Assembly: GCA_022778715.1 (NCBI GenBank)
Contig: JALFRW010000030.1
Span: 124,001 to 188,000, forward strand
Source: Ezakiella sp.
Lineage (GTDB): Bacteria > Bacillota > Clostridia > Tissierellales > Peptoniphilaceae
DNA length: 64,000 bases
Direction of reading: 5' to 3'
Shown here: piece after piece, positions 29,588 to 37,963 of the stretch
Position numbering within the stretch: position 1 is the stretch's first letter
Layout: every line of letters begins with the position of its first letter
Program-made: the position numbers and the translations under genes
Notes under the pieces: model-generated
What the model was told of the DNA's origin: nothing
The model's database searches: none
What the model saw: the letters and a program-made list of their open reading frames with translations, nothing else

Positions 29588-30869
29588 TTAATCCTTCCAC
29601 CTCTGTTCCCGGGAAATAAAAATCTATAATTGACAAAAAATCCATTCCTTTTTTTGCCATTTCATTTGCACCATATTGTGACAAACCAACACCATGTCCA
29701 AATCCTTTTCCATAGAAAGTAAATGTTGAATTTGCAGCAGAAATTGAGGAAACAATTGCTGCATCATTTTTTTTCACATTTTCTAATTTTAATTGTATTG
29801 GATTTACTGTAGTTGGTTTATCATCTAATACTATAATATCAACTGCTTCCTCATTTTTACCCCCGCCATTTGAAAAGACTAGGTTTAAATTTTTATTTGT
29901 ACTGCCCTTTATATCAAAAAGCGTACTCTTTAGGTTTGTGCTTCCTAAGAGTGATCTGAATTTATTTGAAGAAATTTCACTTTTCCCGTCAGCATAAACA
30001 ACATTTACAGTTTCAACTCTGCCAAGATTGTTTTTAACAAGCTCAATTGAATTGAAATTTTTCTTATTTGTTATGGTTGCGATTAAGCTGTCCAAATTAT
30101 CTTTTGAAAGTTCGTAACTCCAATTTACATTTGGAGTGTTCATACTAAATGGGTCAAATTTTGCTATCAAATACGGATATGAATTGCCCCACACATCATC
30201 GCTTGAAGCTATAACTCCACCGTTTGAAGAAGAATATGTTGCGTTAATAACTTGTCCTGCGTATTTTGCATATAACCCTTTTGTCGCGTCAACTGCAGCT
30301 TTTATTTTACTATTTACGTTTTTTGAACCATCGTATATTTGGCTATAAATGTCGTTTGATAAATTAAAACCTTCTTGTATAAATTTATTCATATTAGAAT
30401 ATGCATAGCTTCTTGCAGCTACAGCCTGAGCCTTCAATGCTTCAGGCTCAAATGACGAACCCATTTCGCTTGCAACCACTGAGTAAATATAATTTTCCAA
30501 ATTAACTGCATTCACAAGTGCATTTTTTTCATTTACAATATAAAATGACCCGTTGTAAATATGGTTATTATAATGCGTTGCATTATTTGTAGATTTAATT
30601 GTTGCATTTTGATATGGGCCAAAAAAACCTGCCCCTGTTTTAACCATAAGCCCGTTATTATTTGTAATCACGACATCTTTAGCATTAATAGACATAATTT
30701 CTGAACCATTTACACAAACTTCAAAACCAGTTTCTGATTTTAAATTAAATTCACTGCCACTACCTATTTTTACTTTTATTATCAGTTCATCACTCTCTGC
30801 ATTTATCGGCGTATTTATCACACACAATAAACATAATAATGCTATTAGTAAATAATTTATCTTATTCAT
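29580..30869 (-). CDS. SpoIID/LytB-domain secreted protein
   Basis: 429 residues from the ATG at 30867-30869, after GGAGGATTAGC. A signal peptide covers about residues 1-25 (hydrophobic core YLLIALLCLLCVINTPINA). The SpoIID domain follows, with SVVASEMGSSFEPEALKAQAVAARSYA and the C-terminal GFGHGVGLSQYGANEMAKKG. In SpoIID this fold is a lytic transglycosylase acting on stem-peptide-free glycan. No other sporulation gene is visible here, so a general cell-wall role is more likely than engulfment. It lies between ruvB and queA with tight spacing. Confidence 0.9.
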
Positions 30870-30870
30870 G

Positions 30871-31884
30871 CTAATCCTCCGCCACATCCAGTCCCAAATG
30901 TATCTTAGCCGCTTTTGTTGCAATTCTTCCGCGTGGAGTTCTAATTATAAAACCAATTTGCATTAAATATGGTTCATAAACGTCCTCCACTGTCACTTTA
31001 TCTTCACCGCTTGCGGCGCTTAAAGTATCTATCCCAACAGGTTTTCCATCAAATGTAACCAAAAGTGTTTTTAGTATTTTTCTATCTGTTTTATCTAAAC
31101 CAAGACTGTCTACTTCGAGCATATCCAGCGCGTGCTTTGCAATTGGAAGATCTATTTTATTTTTATCCAACACTACTGCATAGTCTCGAACTCTTTTTAA
31201 AAGTCTATTTGCAATTCTTGGTGTACCTCTTGAACGCCTAGCAATCTCAATTGCTCCTTCTTCGTCTATGTCTATTCTTAAAATATGAGCACTTCTTTTT
31301 ATAATCTCCGTCAAACTCTTTTCGTCATATAATTCTAAATTTAAATTAACTCCAAATCTGTCCCTAAATGGTGCACTTAGAAGTCCTGACCTTGTAGTTG
31401 CTCCAATAAGAGTAAACTTTTCCAAATCAAGTCTTACGCTTCTAGATGTAGGTCCTTTACCAATCATCAAATCCAAACAAAAATCTTCCATAGCAGGATA
31501 CAAAATCTCTTCCACGCTTTTAGAGATTCTATGAATTTCGTCAATGAAAAGCACGTCACCCTTTTCCAAGTTTGTCATAATGCTTGCAAGGTCTCCCGGT
31601 CTCTCAATTGCTGGTCCCGAAGTAACCTTGATGCTAACGCCTAACTCGTTTGCAATTATATTTGCAAGAGTAGTTTTACCAAGTCCGGGTGGACCGTATA
31701 AAAGCACATGATCCAATGTATCTTTTCTAATTTTAGCTGAATCTATGAATATTTTCAGTTTGTTTTTTACTTTGTCTTGACCTATATATTCTTCAATCCA
31801 CCTTGGGCGAAGCGAAGTGTCAAACAAATCTTCGTCCCCTATTAAATTGCTTGAAATAATTCTATCATTTTCCAATAAAAACAC
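30871..31884 (-). CDS. ruvB: Holliday junction branch migration ATPase RuvB
   Basis: 337 residues. Walker A is GPPGLGKTT, Walker B is FIDEIH, followed by LIGATTRSG and a C-terminal winged helix with GGIRTPRGR-like sequence ([11 protein letters not shown]). The AAA+ motor of the RuvAB complex. It follows ruvA directly with no gap. Confidence 0.97.
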   Translation of the reverse strand: MFLLENDRIISSNLIGDEDLFDTSLRPRWIEEYIGQDKVKNKLKIFIDSAKIRKDTLDHVLLYGPPGLGKTTLANIIANELGVSIKVTSGPAIERPGDLASIMTNLEKGDVLFIDEIHRISKSVEEILYPAMEDFCLDLMIGKGPTSRSVRLDLEKFTLIGATTRSGLLSAPFRDRFGVNLNLELYDEKSLTEIIKRSAHILRIDIDEEGAIEIARRSRGTPRIANRLLKRVRDYAVVLDKNKIDLPIAKHALDMLEVDSLGLDKTDRKILKTLLVTFDGKPVGIDTLSAASGEDKVTVEDVYEPYLMQIGFIIRTPRGRIATKAAKIHLGLDVAED

Positions 31885-32478
31885 CTAATTCATATTCTTA
31901 ATAGCATATCTCAATGCTTCATCGAGAGACATATCTGTAAAGTCGAAATCTGAAAGTTTCTTTTCAATCTCGTAACTACTGTATCCAAGTCCAATAAGTG
32001 CTTCTACAACTTCGGACTTAGTTCTGGAATTTTTAACTTCACCTCGAGAATTTAATAATTCGTCTGCGTCAATATTAAACTCCATAACTTTGTCTTTTAG
32101 ATCTATTATAATTCGTTCAGCGGTCTTTGTTCCGATTCCCGGCAATCTTGATAGAGCAGATTTATCCTGATTAATTATATTTGCTACCAAAACTGAAAGG
32201 TCGGTACCTCCTAAAATACCTGAAGCAGTTTTGGGTCCAACCTTTGGCACCGTTCTCAAAAGATTGAACATCTTTTTCTCGTCTTTTGAGAAAAATCCAT
32301 AAATGGAAATTTTATTTTCACTTACAACTAGTTCAGTATAAATAGTTTTTTCTTCGCCTATTTTAAATTTATCTTCTAATTTTTCGCCTACTTCAAGTTT
32401 GTATCCAATCCCCATTACTTCTATAATAAGATTTCCTTGATAATAGTCTACTATTTTCCCTCTAAAAAAATCATACAT
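31885..32478 (-). CDS. ruvA: Holliday junction-binding subunit RuvA
   Basis: 197 residues from the ATG at 32476-32478, one base after the ruvC stop codon; the longer frame overlaps ruvC. MYDFFRGKIVDYYQGNLIIEV and the helix-hairpin-helix LSRLPGIGTKTAERIIIDLKD are typical. The C-terminal domain III (about 150-197) binds RuvB. The ribosome-binding site is weak (GGAG is about 18 bases away), so coupling to ruvC is likely. Confidence 0.95.
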   Translation of the reverse strand: MYDFFRGKIVDYYQGNLIIEVMGIGYKLEVGEKLEDKFKIGEEKTIYTELVVSENKISIYGFFSKDEKKMFNLLRTVPKVGPKTASGILGGTDLSVLVANIINQDKSALSRLPGIGTKTAERIIIDLKDKVMEFNIDADELLNSRGEVKNSRTKSEVVEALIGLGYSSYEIEKKLSDFDFTDMSLDEALRYAIKNMN

Positions 32479-32479
32479 A

Positions 32480-32974
32480 TTATTTAATTTCAAACTCCGA
32501 TTTAAATTTGCCAGTAAATGAATGACAAAGTGCCAGCGCAAGTGCATCAGCAGCATCATCCGGTTTTGGAATTTCCGTCATATTTAAAAGCATCTTAACG
32601 CTTTCTTGCATATCTTTTTTCTGTGCTCTACCATATCCTGTAATAGCTTGCTTAACTTGAAGGGGAGTATATTCATAGATTTTAAGTCCATTGTTTAAAC
32701 AACAAAGCAATTGCACTCCTCTAGCTTGAGCAACTTTAATCGCCGTAGTAACATTTCGATAAAAAAACAATTCTTCTATCGATGCTTCGTCCGGCTCATA
32801 TTTTTTTATCAAAAAATCTAAATCATCGTAGAGTAGTTTGAGTCGATTAGGAAAATTGGTATCAGGCTCTGTATTTATAATCCCGTAGTCCACTAATTTA
32901 TATTTATTACCATTTGTATCCAGAATTCCAAATCCCAAAATTGCAAGACCCGGATCCAATCCCAATATTCTCAA
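32480..32974 (-). CDS. ruvC: Crossover junction endodeoxyribonuclease RuvC (TTG start)
   Basis: 164 residues. It cuts Holliday junctions. Acidic active-site residues lie in ILGLDPG (D7), ASIEELFF and DDAADALALALCH. The start codon is TTG, placed seven bases after GGAGGT; an ATG inside this spacing is in another frame that closes quickly. Its promoter lies just upstream, so ruvC heads the ruvCAB-spoIID-queA-tgt unit. Confidence 0.95.
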   Translation of the reverse strand: MRILGLDPGLAILGFGILDTNGNKYKLVDYGIINTEPDTNFPNRLKLLYDDLDFLIKKYEPDEASIEELFFYRNVTTAIKVAQARGVQLLCCLNNGLKIYEYTPLQVKQAITGYGRAQKKDMQESVKMLLNMTEIPKPDDAADALALALCHSFTGKFKSEFEIK

Positions 32975-32993
32975 AGTTCATACCTCCGAACAT

Positions 32994-33022
32994 ATTATAT
33001 CAAAAAATGTGCAAAATAACAA
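32994..33022 (-). promoter_or_regulatory. Promoter of the ruvC operon
   Basis: TTGTTA (33017-33022), 17 bases, TATAAT (32994-32999) on the minus strand. Confidence 0.75.
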
Positions 33023-33025
33023 GTT

Positions 33026-33060
33026 AAAAAAGCAGGTGACCAATTGTCACCTGCTAAAAA
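33026..33060 (-). terminator. Strong terminator of the FHA-ftsW-pbp-CBS operon
   Basis: AGCAGGTGAC (33031-33040), 5-base loop, GTCACCTGCT (33046-33055), with TTTTTT after it on the minus strand. A 10-bp GC-rich stem. A short A run on the other flank could also let it work on the plus strand. Confidence 0.92.
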
Positions 33061-33072
33061 ATTTTGTTTAAT

Positions 33073-33705
33073 TTATAAATTACCGGTTTTAAATCCTTCT
33101 TTTTCAACTTTTTCGACTAATTCATTGAATGATTCTTTGCTTTCTACTTCTACTCTGCAAATCACTTTTAAAATTCCCATAACTTTTGCATCAAGAACCA
33201 CCATGTTTTCTACGTTTACGCCTTCTTTTCTAAACACATTCATGAGTCTTGAAAGTTGTCCAGGAATATTGAAGATATAGATTATCATTTCTCTGCCTTT
33301 ACCGAGATTGAAGATATCATCAAATGCAGTAAAAATAGCTTTGTGAGTTACAATTCCTAAAAATTCACCATCTTTGTCCACCACAGGAACAAATGGAACA
33401 TTCAATTTTTTGATTGCGAAACTTGCATCGTCAATGCTGTCATCCGGATCAAGTGGATTGTATTTTGTTTCGATGAATTCTTCAATTGTGTTTTTACTGA
33501 ATGACTCTTTATCGCATGTGTTTGAATTGTAGAACTTTTCAAAAATTGCTTCCTTCATTACATACCCAATGTACTTGTCTTTTTCTACAACTGGTAAACT
33601 TAGGAAGTTTCCTTCTTCCATTTTTGCAATTGCAGTTTCAATTGTGTCATTCTTACTTAAAAGTGTCAATTTGTTTTTTTCTAAAATATGGTTTTTAATT
33701 AACAT
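33073..33705 (-). CDS. CBS-pair protein with C-terminal ACT-like domain
   Basis: 210 residues. Two CBS repeats cover about residues 1-135 (SLPVVEKDKYIGYV and PFVPVVDKDGEFLGIVTHKAIFTAF). An ACT-like fold follows from about residue 140 (IIYIFNIPGQLSRLMNVFRKEGVNVENMVVLDAK). This is the AcuB-like layout, a likely nucleotide and amino-acid sensor. The target is unknown. It is the last gene of the cell-wall operon, 15 bases after the PBP gene, and is closed by a strong terminator. Confidence 0.85.
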   Translation of the reverse strand: MLIKNHILEKNKLTLLSKNDTIETAIAKMEEGNFLSLPVVEKDKYIGYVMKEAIFEKFYNSNTCDKESFSKNTIEEFIETKYNPLDPDDSIDDASFAIKKLNVPFVPVVDKDGEFLGIVTHKAIFTAFDDIFNLGKGREMIIYIFNIPGQLSRLMNVFRKEGVNVENMVVLDAKVMGILKVICRVEVESKESFNELVEKVEKEGFKTGNL

Positions 33706-33720
33706 ATTATCCCTCCTATA

Positions 33721-35085
33721 TTAATTTATCAAATTCTTAAATATCTCCACACTTATATTATACCCAAAATTCGGACAATTCTCTAACACAATTGTTACAC
33801 AACGTGAGTTTTTTTCATTTTCGTAAAACCCTGTAAATAAAAAATTGTATTTTCCGCTCCCAAGCTCTGCAGTTCCAGTCTTTCCTCCACAGTTTTGCAA
33901 ATTAAATCCCTTTGCAGTTCCCGTTTTTACCACTTCGTACATATAATCTTTTACTTCGTTTGCTACAGTTTCATTAAATGGCATATAAATTTTCTTCGTA
34001 GTCTTTGAATGCGAGATTTTACCGACAGGCGATTGTATTTTTTTAATATATGTTGGGCTATAAAAATACCCCCCGTTATAAATACTTGTAGTAAGCATAT
34101 TGATTGCCATAGGTGATGCTGTTGACTTTCCTTGACCAATACTAATTAACGCTTTGTTAAAATTATTGTCGCCAAGATCCACATTCATTCCGTAATAATT
34201 AAAATCTGCAGAATCTTTTAAGGCGATATTTATATCGTTAACTAATTTTTTATATTCGTCAATGTACTTCATATTTTCGTTTATAAAATAGGTATTAACT
34301 GAATGTGCAAACGCTGTTTTTAAGTCAATTGCACCGTATCTAATTCCACCTGCGTTTTTAATAACTGATTCGTCAATCTTTATGCTGCCATTATCATTAT
34401 ACACTTCTTTATCATCACCATTTTGAATTAAATTTATCGCAGCCACAATTTTCATCACAGAGCCGGGCATATATTTGCCTTGAACTGCCCTATCCAAAAA
34501 AACACTTTTACTATTTTCACCAAATGAATTTTCATTTAAATCAATTTCATTGTAGCTTGGATTCGAAACGGAAGCCAAAATTTCGCCGCTATTCGGATCT
34601 GAAATTACAATTGAGCCATACATATTGCCAAGTTGTTTTTTTGCCTTTTGTTGTAAATTTAAGTCTAGAGTCAGATAAATATCATCTCCTGATTTTTCTT
34701 TAAAAATCACATTATTCACTTTTGTTTCTGGAGTCGAACCACTTCTCCCACTTAAAATATTGTTGAATCTAGCTTCAATACCCGTTGTTCCATATTTATT
34801 GTGAGCATAACCGATTGTGTGTGCAAAAAGAGTTGGATAGTTTGAAACTCTGTAATATCCATCATCACCGAATTTACTAAATGTTAAAACGTTGCCGTTT
34901 CTGTCGTAAATCGTACCTCTTTTTACTTTTGTAAATTCTCTTTTAATTCTGGAGTCGTACTTTGAGTCAACCAAATATTTATTGCCAACACCGGCGATTG
35001 CTAGAACTACAACTATACAAACAAATGATGCAAGAAAAAATACGTATGAAATTTTTTTAATCTTATGATTTGAATTCTTTTCCAT
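33721..35085 (-). CDS. Class B penicillin-binding protein (PbpA/FtsI-like transpeptidase)
   Basis: 454 residues. One N-terminal membrane helix (about 12-32) is followed by a short dimerisation domain (RGTIYDRNGNVL) and a transpeptidase domain. The active-site motifs are S209-V-M-K212, S262-V-N264 and K402-T-G404. It cross-links peptidoglycan outside the membrane. Length and neighbours match the clostridial PbpA proteins encoded next to an FtsW/RodA-type flippase/polymerase. Its ATG follows AGGTGAAAT, 7 bases after ftsW/rodA. The pair probably forms a SEDS-bPBP synthase; whether it serves division or elongation is not decided by sequence. Confidence 0.93.
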   Translation of the reverse strand: MEKNSNHKIKKISYVFFLASFVCIVVVLAIAGVGNKYLVDSKYDSRIKREFTKVKRGTIYDRNGNVLTFSKFGDDGYYRVSNYPTLFAHTIGYAHNKYGTTGIEARFNNILSGRSGSTPETKVNNVIFKEKSGDDIYLTLDLNLQQKAKKQLGNMYGSIVISDPNSGEILASVSNPSYNEIDLNENSFGENSKSVFLDRAVQGKYMPGSVMKIVAAINLIQNGDDKEVYNDNGSIKIDESVIKNAGGIRYGAIDLKTAFAHSVNTYFINENMKYIDEYKKLVNDINIALKDSADFNYYGMNVDLGDNNFNKALISIGQGKSTASPMAINMLTTSIYNGGYFYSPTYIKKIQSPVGKISHSKTTKKIYMPFNETVANEVKDYMYEVVKTGTAKGFNLQNCGGKTGTAELGSGKYNFLFTGFYENEKNSRCVTIVLENCPNFGYNISVEIFKNLIN

Positions 35086-35092
35086 ATTTCAC

Positions 35093-36289
35093 CTAATTCT
35101 TTTTTAATGAGGCTTGTAAAACACCAATCATCAAAAATGAAGATAGCATTGAGCTGCCTCCGTATGAAATAAATGGTGCTGTGATACCAGTTAGAGGCAT
35201 CAAATTGAGGTTGCCACATAAAATTACAAAGAATTGTATCACAATCGTTGTAGTTGCAAGCACAGAAATAGTTTTATAATATATATCATTTTGCATAGTT
35301 GATAACTTTAATCCATATGCTAAGAATATTAGATATATAATTATAATTGCAACAACCATTAAACCGCCCATCTCTTCAAAAATTGCCGCAAGTATCATGT
35401 CCGAGACATTAACCGGAATAATATTCGGAATCCCTAGTCCCACCCCGGTACCAAATAGACCGCCATTAGCCATTGCCACAAGTCCTGTGGTAATCTGATA
35501 GCCTTCATTGTTTGCATATTTAAATGGATTTAGCCAAACTTTAAATCTAAGTTTAACGTGATTAAATATCAATAATCCTAAAAAGAAAAATGCCATAAAA
35601 ACAATAAATGTATACCAAAAATATCTTCTGTCTTCTTCAAAAAAGTATAGATACATCATTAATATTGCAAAAATAATGAATGCACTTCCTAAATCTCTTT
35701 GTAAAAATAAAAATCCAATATAAGTGAAGGCTATAAATTCGTTTATAAGTTTGTATTTTGTGATTGTAAATTTATCCGACTTTCTGAAGCTTGCAAGTTG
35801 TATAATAAAAAGCAACTTGATAAATTCAGACGGTTGGAACAAGTGTCCAAATATAGAAATCCAGTTTTTTGCTCCGTATTTATATTCTCCAAAAACAAAT
35901 GTGTACAATAAGAAAAAATAAATTAATCCAACATAAATTAAATACCATTTTTCATGAAAATTTGTCGATTTAATCATAATATATGCGATATACATTAAAA
36001 CTACGCCAACTGCATACCAAAACATTTGCTTTATACCATATGTTGGACTTAGCCTAAAAATTTCCAGCACACCTATACTAAAAAGCATAGTAACAAGCGT
36101 GTAGAACATATTGTAACCAATCAATTTTTTATTCAAATAAAAATTTACGAGGCCAACAAGCAAAATTAACGAAAAAGCATAAATAATTTTATAGCTATTT
36201 GGCTCGTCAATTGTGTACAAAAACATTAAGCTTACACCGATTAATTGAAATAAAAATATATAAAAAAAAGATTTAAATTTTCTAGACAT
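35093..36289 (-). CDS. SEDS-family peptidoglycan polymerase (FtsW/RodA/SpoVE)
   Basis: 398 residues from the ATG at 36287-36289; a TTG 18 bases earlier overlaps the ribosome-binding site. About ten membrane helices. Family landmarks are GAKNWISIFGHLFQPSEFIKL, LQRDLGSAFIIF (the catalytic-type Asp lies in a long loop) and LPLTGITAPFISYGGSSM-like sequence near the end. It polymerises lipid II into glycan strands with its partner PBP. It overlaps the FHA gene by 8 bases. Confidence 0.93.
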   Translation of the reverse strand: MSRKFKSFFYIFLFQLIGVSLMFLYTIDEPNSYKIIYAFSLILLVGLVNFYLNKKLIGYNMFYTLVTMLFSIGVLEIFRLSPTYGIKQMFWYAVGVVLMYIAYIMIKSTNFHEKWYLIYVGLIYFFLLYTFVFGEYKYGAKNWISIFGHLFQPSEFIKLLFIIQLASFRKSDKFTITKYKLINEFIAFTYIGFLFLQRDLGSAFIIFAILMMYLYFFEEDRRYFWYTFIVFMAFFFLGLLIFNHVKLRFKVWLNPFKYANNEGYQITTGLVAMANGGLFGTGVGLGIPNIIPVNVSDMILAAIFEEMGGLMVVAIIIIYLIFLAYGLKLSTMQNDIYYKTISVLATTTIVIQFFVILCGNLNLMPLTGITAPFISYGGSSMLSSFLMIGVLQASLKKN

Positions 36290-36698
36290 TTGTAATTTTT
36301 TCCTCAAAACGCATCTTAATGCTACCCACTTCTATCAAATCGTGGTTTTTTAATGACTTTTTGTTCACATTTTCCCCATTAACTCTGGTACCGTTTGCGC
36401 TTTTTAAATCTATTATTACATACTTTTCGCCAATCTTTTTAATATGAAAGTGATTTTTTGAAACTGACATATCTTGCAAAACAATATCATTTTCTTTGCT
36501 TCTACCTACGCTTATCTCGCCTTTTATCGGCGTGAGATAAACTTTGTCCTCAATTTTATATCTCAAAAAATATATTTTTTCCTTGTTTTCGCTCTTGATA
36601 TAATATAAAATATCCTTTAATATATTTATTATAAAGGCAAAGGCAATAACTACTAATGCATATTTACTAATTGTACTAATGATTGAATAATAATCCAT
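36282..36698 (-). CDS. Membrane-anchored FHA-domain protein
   Basis: 138 residues. One N-terminal helix (about 12-32) is followed by an FHA domain (about 55-130) with GEISVGRSKENDIVLQD, VSKNHFHIKK and ANGTRVNGENV, so the phosphothreonine-binding residues are present. First gene of the FHA-ftsW/rodA-pbp-CBS operon. It may recruit the wall synthase in response to Ser/Thr phosphorylation, which is an inference. Its start codon is only 21 bp from the divergent recX start. Confidence 0.9.
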   Translation of the reverse strand: MDYYSIISTISKYALVVIAFAFIINILKDILYYIKSENKEKIYFLRYKIEDKVYLTPIKGEISVGRSKENDIVLQDMSVSKNHFHIKKIGEKYVIIDLKSANGTRVNGENVNKKSLKNHDLIEVGSIKMRFEEKITNV

Positions 36699-36719
36699 AA
36701 AAACTCCTGGAGGTAAAAA
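36699..36719. promoter_or_regulatory. Face-to-face ribosome-binding sites of two divergent genes
   Basis: ACTCCTGGAGGT. The minus-strand FHA gene uses AGGAG and the plus-strand recX gene uses GGAGG; the two sites abut as a palindrome. No room remains for promoters, so each gene must be transcribed from inside the other's coding region and the two 5' ends overlap. Confidence 0.85.
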
Positions 36720-37178
36720 ATGAAAAAAACTTGTGTTGAAAGTTGTTTATTATATCTAAAATACAGCAGAACCGAATATGAAACCAGAAAATACTTAAAA
36801 TCTCTCGAATACGATAATAACGAAATTGATAAAGCAATCGAATATTGCAAAGATTTGGGTTATATCGATGACGAGGATTATGTAAATTCTTTTGTGAGTG
36901 ATCACGTAGTTTTTTACAAATGGGGTCCTAACAAAATAAAATTTAAACTTAAAGAAAAAGGCATACCTGATGAAATGGTGGAATTCTCCATAATGGATAA
37001 CAAAGAAGACATTGAAAAAAATATTTTAGAGCAAGCTGCCAAAAAAGCTCGTAGTCTTGATTTAAATGATTATAAAACTAAACGAAAAGTTATAAATTTT
37101 TTGATTTCAAAAGGTTACAAATATGATGATGCAAATAGTGCTTTTGAAAAATATAAGGACAACATGAAAAATGAATGA
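36720..37178 (+). CDS. recX: Regulatory protein RecX
   Basis: 152 residues. Three-helix repeats of the RecX fold: TEYETRKYLKSLEYDNNEIDKAIEYCKDLGYIDDEDYVNSF-like first repeat, then GPNKIKFKLKEKGI, then KRKVINFLISKGYKYDDANSAF. It binds and tempers RecA filaments. recA is not in the window. It starts after GGAGGTAAAAA and overlaps the GIY-YIG gene by 8 bases. It is one of few plus-strand genes here. Confidence 0.88.
   Translation: MKKTCVESCLLYLKYSRTEYETRKYLKSLEYDNNEIDKAIEYCKDLGYIDDEDYVNSFVSDHVVFYKWGPNKIKFKLKEKGIPDEMVEFSIMDNKEDIEKNILEQAAKKARSLDLNDYKTKRKVINFLISKGYKYDDANSAFEKYKDNMKNE
36749..36754 (-). promoter_or_regulatory. Candidate -10 of the FHA operon, inside recX
   Basis: TATAAT on the minus strand with a weak TTCGGT 16 bases further up. 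It lies within the first codons of recX and would give a leader complementary to the recX start region. Tentative. Confidence 0.4.
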
Positions 37179-37446
37179 TGAAAAATATTTTGTGTATATA
37201 CTAGAATGCAGTGACAATACGCTCTACTGTGGTATCACAAACGATATAAAAAAAAGACTCGTCGCTCATAACAACAAAAGAGGTGCAAAATATACTCGGG
37301 GTAGAACTCCGGTAAAATTGGTTTACTTTGAAGAAGCTTGTAACAAAGGAGCTGCACTTAGCCGCGAAAGAGCAATAAAAAAGCTTAATCGCGAGTCAAA
37401 AATAAAATTAATAAAGGTATTTAAAAATAAAGAAATAGTAAAGTGA
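37171..37446 (+). CDS. GIY-YIG nuclease-superfamily protein (UPF0213/YhbQ-like)
   Basis: 91 residues. YFVYILECSDNTLYCGITNDIKKRLVAHN carries the GIY-YIG pair (VYI and YCGITND), followed by GAKYTRGRTPVKLVYFEE and SRERAIKKLNRESKIKLI. A single-domain family with reported nuclease-like activity in some members but no settled role. Its stop codon directly abuts the stop codon of the minus-strand gene at 37447. Confidence 0.92.
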   Translation: MNDEKYFVYILECSDNTLYCGITNDIKKRLVAHNNKRGAKYTRGRTPVKLVYFEEACNKGAALSRERAIKKLNRESKIKLIKVFKNKEIVK

Positions 37447-37827
37447 TTATTCAACTTTAATATTTCTTTTTTGATACTCGTCTGAAGTTTTAGGTCTTCT
37501 CGTCTTTGAATGACGACTTCTTTTATACATAATACCTATTATTCGTGCAAAAAAAATGCCTGAAAGACCTGTAGCACCGCATAAAACGGCTTTTCTTAAA
37601 TCTTCCACAGAACTTCTCAAAAATCCACCGCTCTTGTTAAAAAATAACGTTATAACACCAATAATAAGGAGCGTTAGTCCAGGTAAATATTTAATAAACC
37701 TATATCTAGCAAACAAACAATGCAAAACTATAATACCCAACGCTAAAAATAAAAAATACCAAAGCGAGCTTTTTTCCGTTGCAAAATAAGGTGATAACTC
37801 ATTTAATATTTTGTCTAATAAATCCAT
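37447..37827 (-). CDS. Small membrane protein of unknown function, 126 aa
   Basis: Two to three hydrophobic segments (about 22-42, 48-63 and 83-100), then a basic tail rich in Lys and Arg (RSRHSKTRRPKTSDEYQKRN). I do not recognise the family. It has a strong promoter of its own (37850-37878) and the site AAGGAGAAT before the start. It ends tail-to-tail with the GIY-YIG gene, with no bases between the stop codons. Confidence 0.75.
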   Translation of the reverse strand: MDLLDKILNELSPYFATEKSSLWYFLFLALGIIVLHCLFARYRFIKYLPGLTLLIIGVITLFFNKSGGFLRSSVEDLRKAVLCGATGLSGIFFARIIGIMYKRSRHSKTRRPKTSDEYQKRNIKVE

Positions 37828-37849
37828 ATATTAATTCTCCTTATTCCCA

Positions 37850-37878
37850 ATTATATACAATAATTCTAATAAAATCAA
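37850..37878 (-). promoter_or_regulatory. Promoter of the small membrane protein gene
   Basis: TTGATT (37873-37878), 17 bases, TATAAT (37850-37855) on the minus strand. Confidence 0.82.
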
Positions 37879-37933
37879 CCAGCGTCAAATTTATAATAAT
37901 TATATATTATTTCAAAAGTTCATATCGCAATAT

Positions 37934-37963
37934 AAAAAAAGAAGCGACTAAAATAATCGCTTC
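37934..37963 (-). terminator. Terminator of the two-component/lipoprotein operon
   Basis: Minus strand: GAAGCGA, 9-base loop, TCGCTTC, then seven T. The stem (37941-37947 with 37957-37963) flanks the last three codons, stop included, of the lipoprotein gene. Confidence 0.85.

Noticed and set aside
36282-36698. Type VI or Esx-type secretion role for the FHA protein
   Set aside because: No secretion genes are near; the FHA gene is fused by overlap to ftsW/rodA and pbp, a common cell-wall setting.
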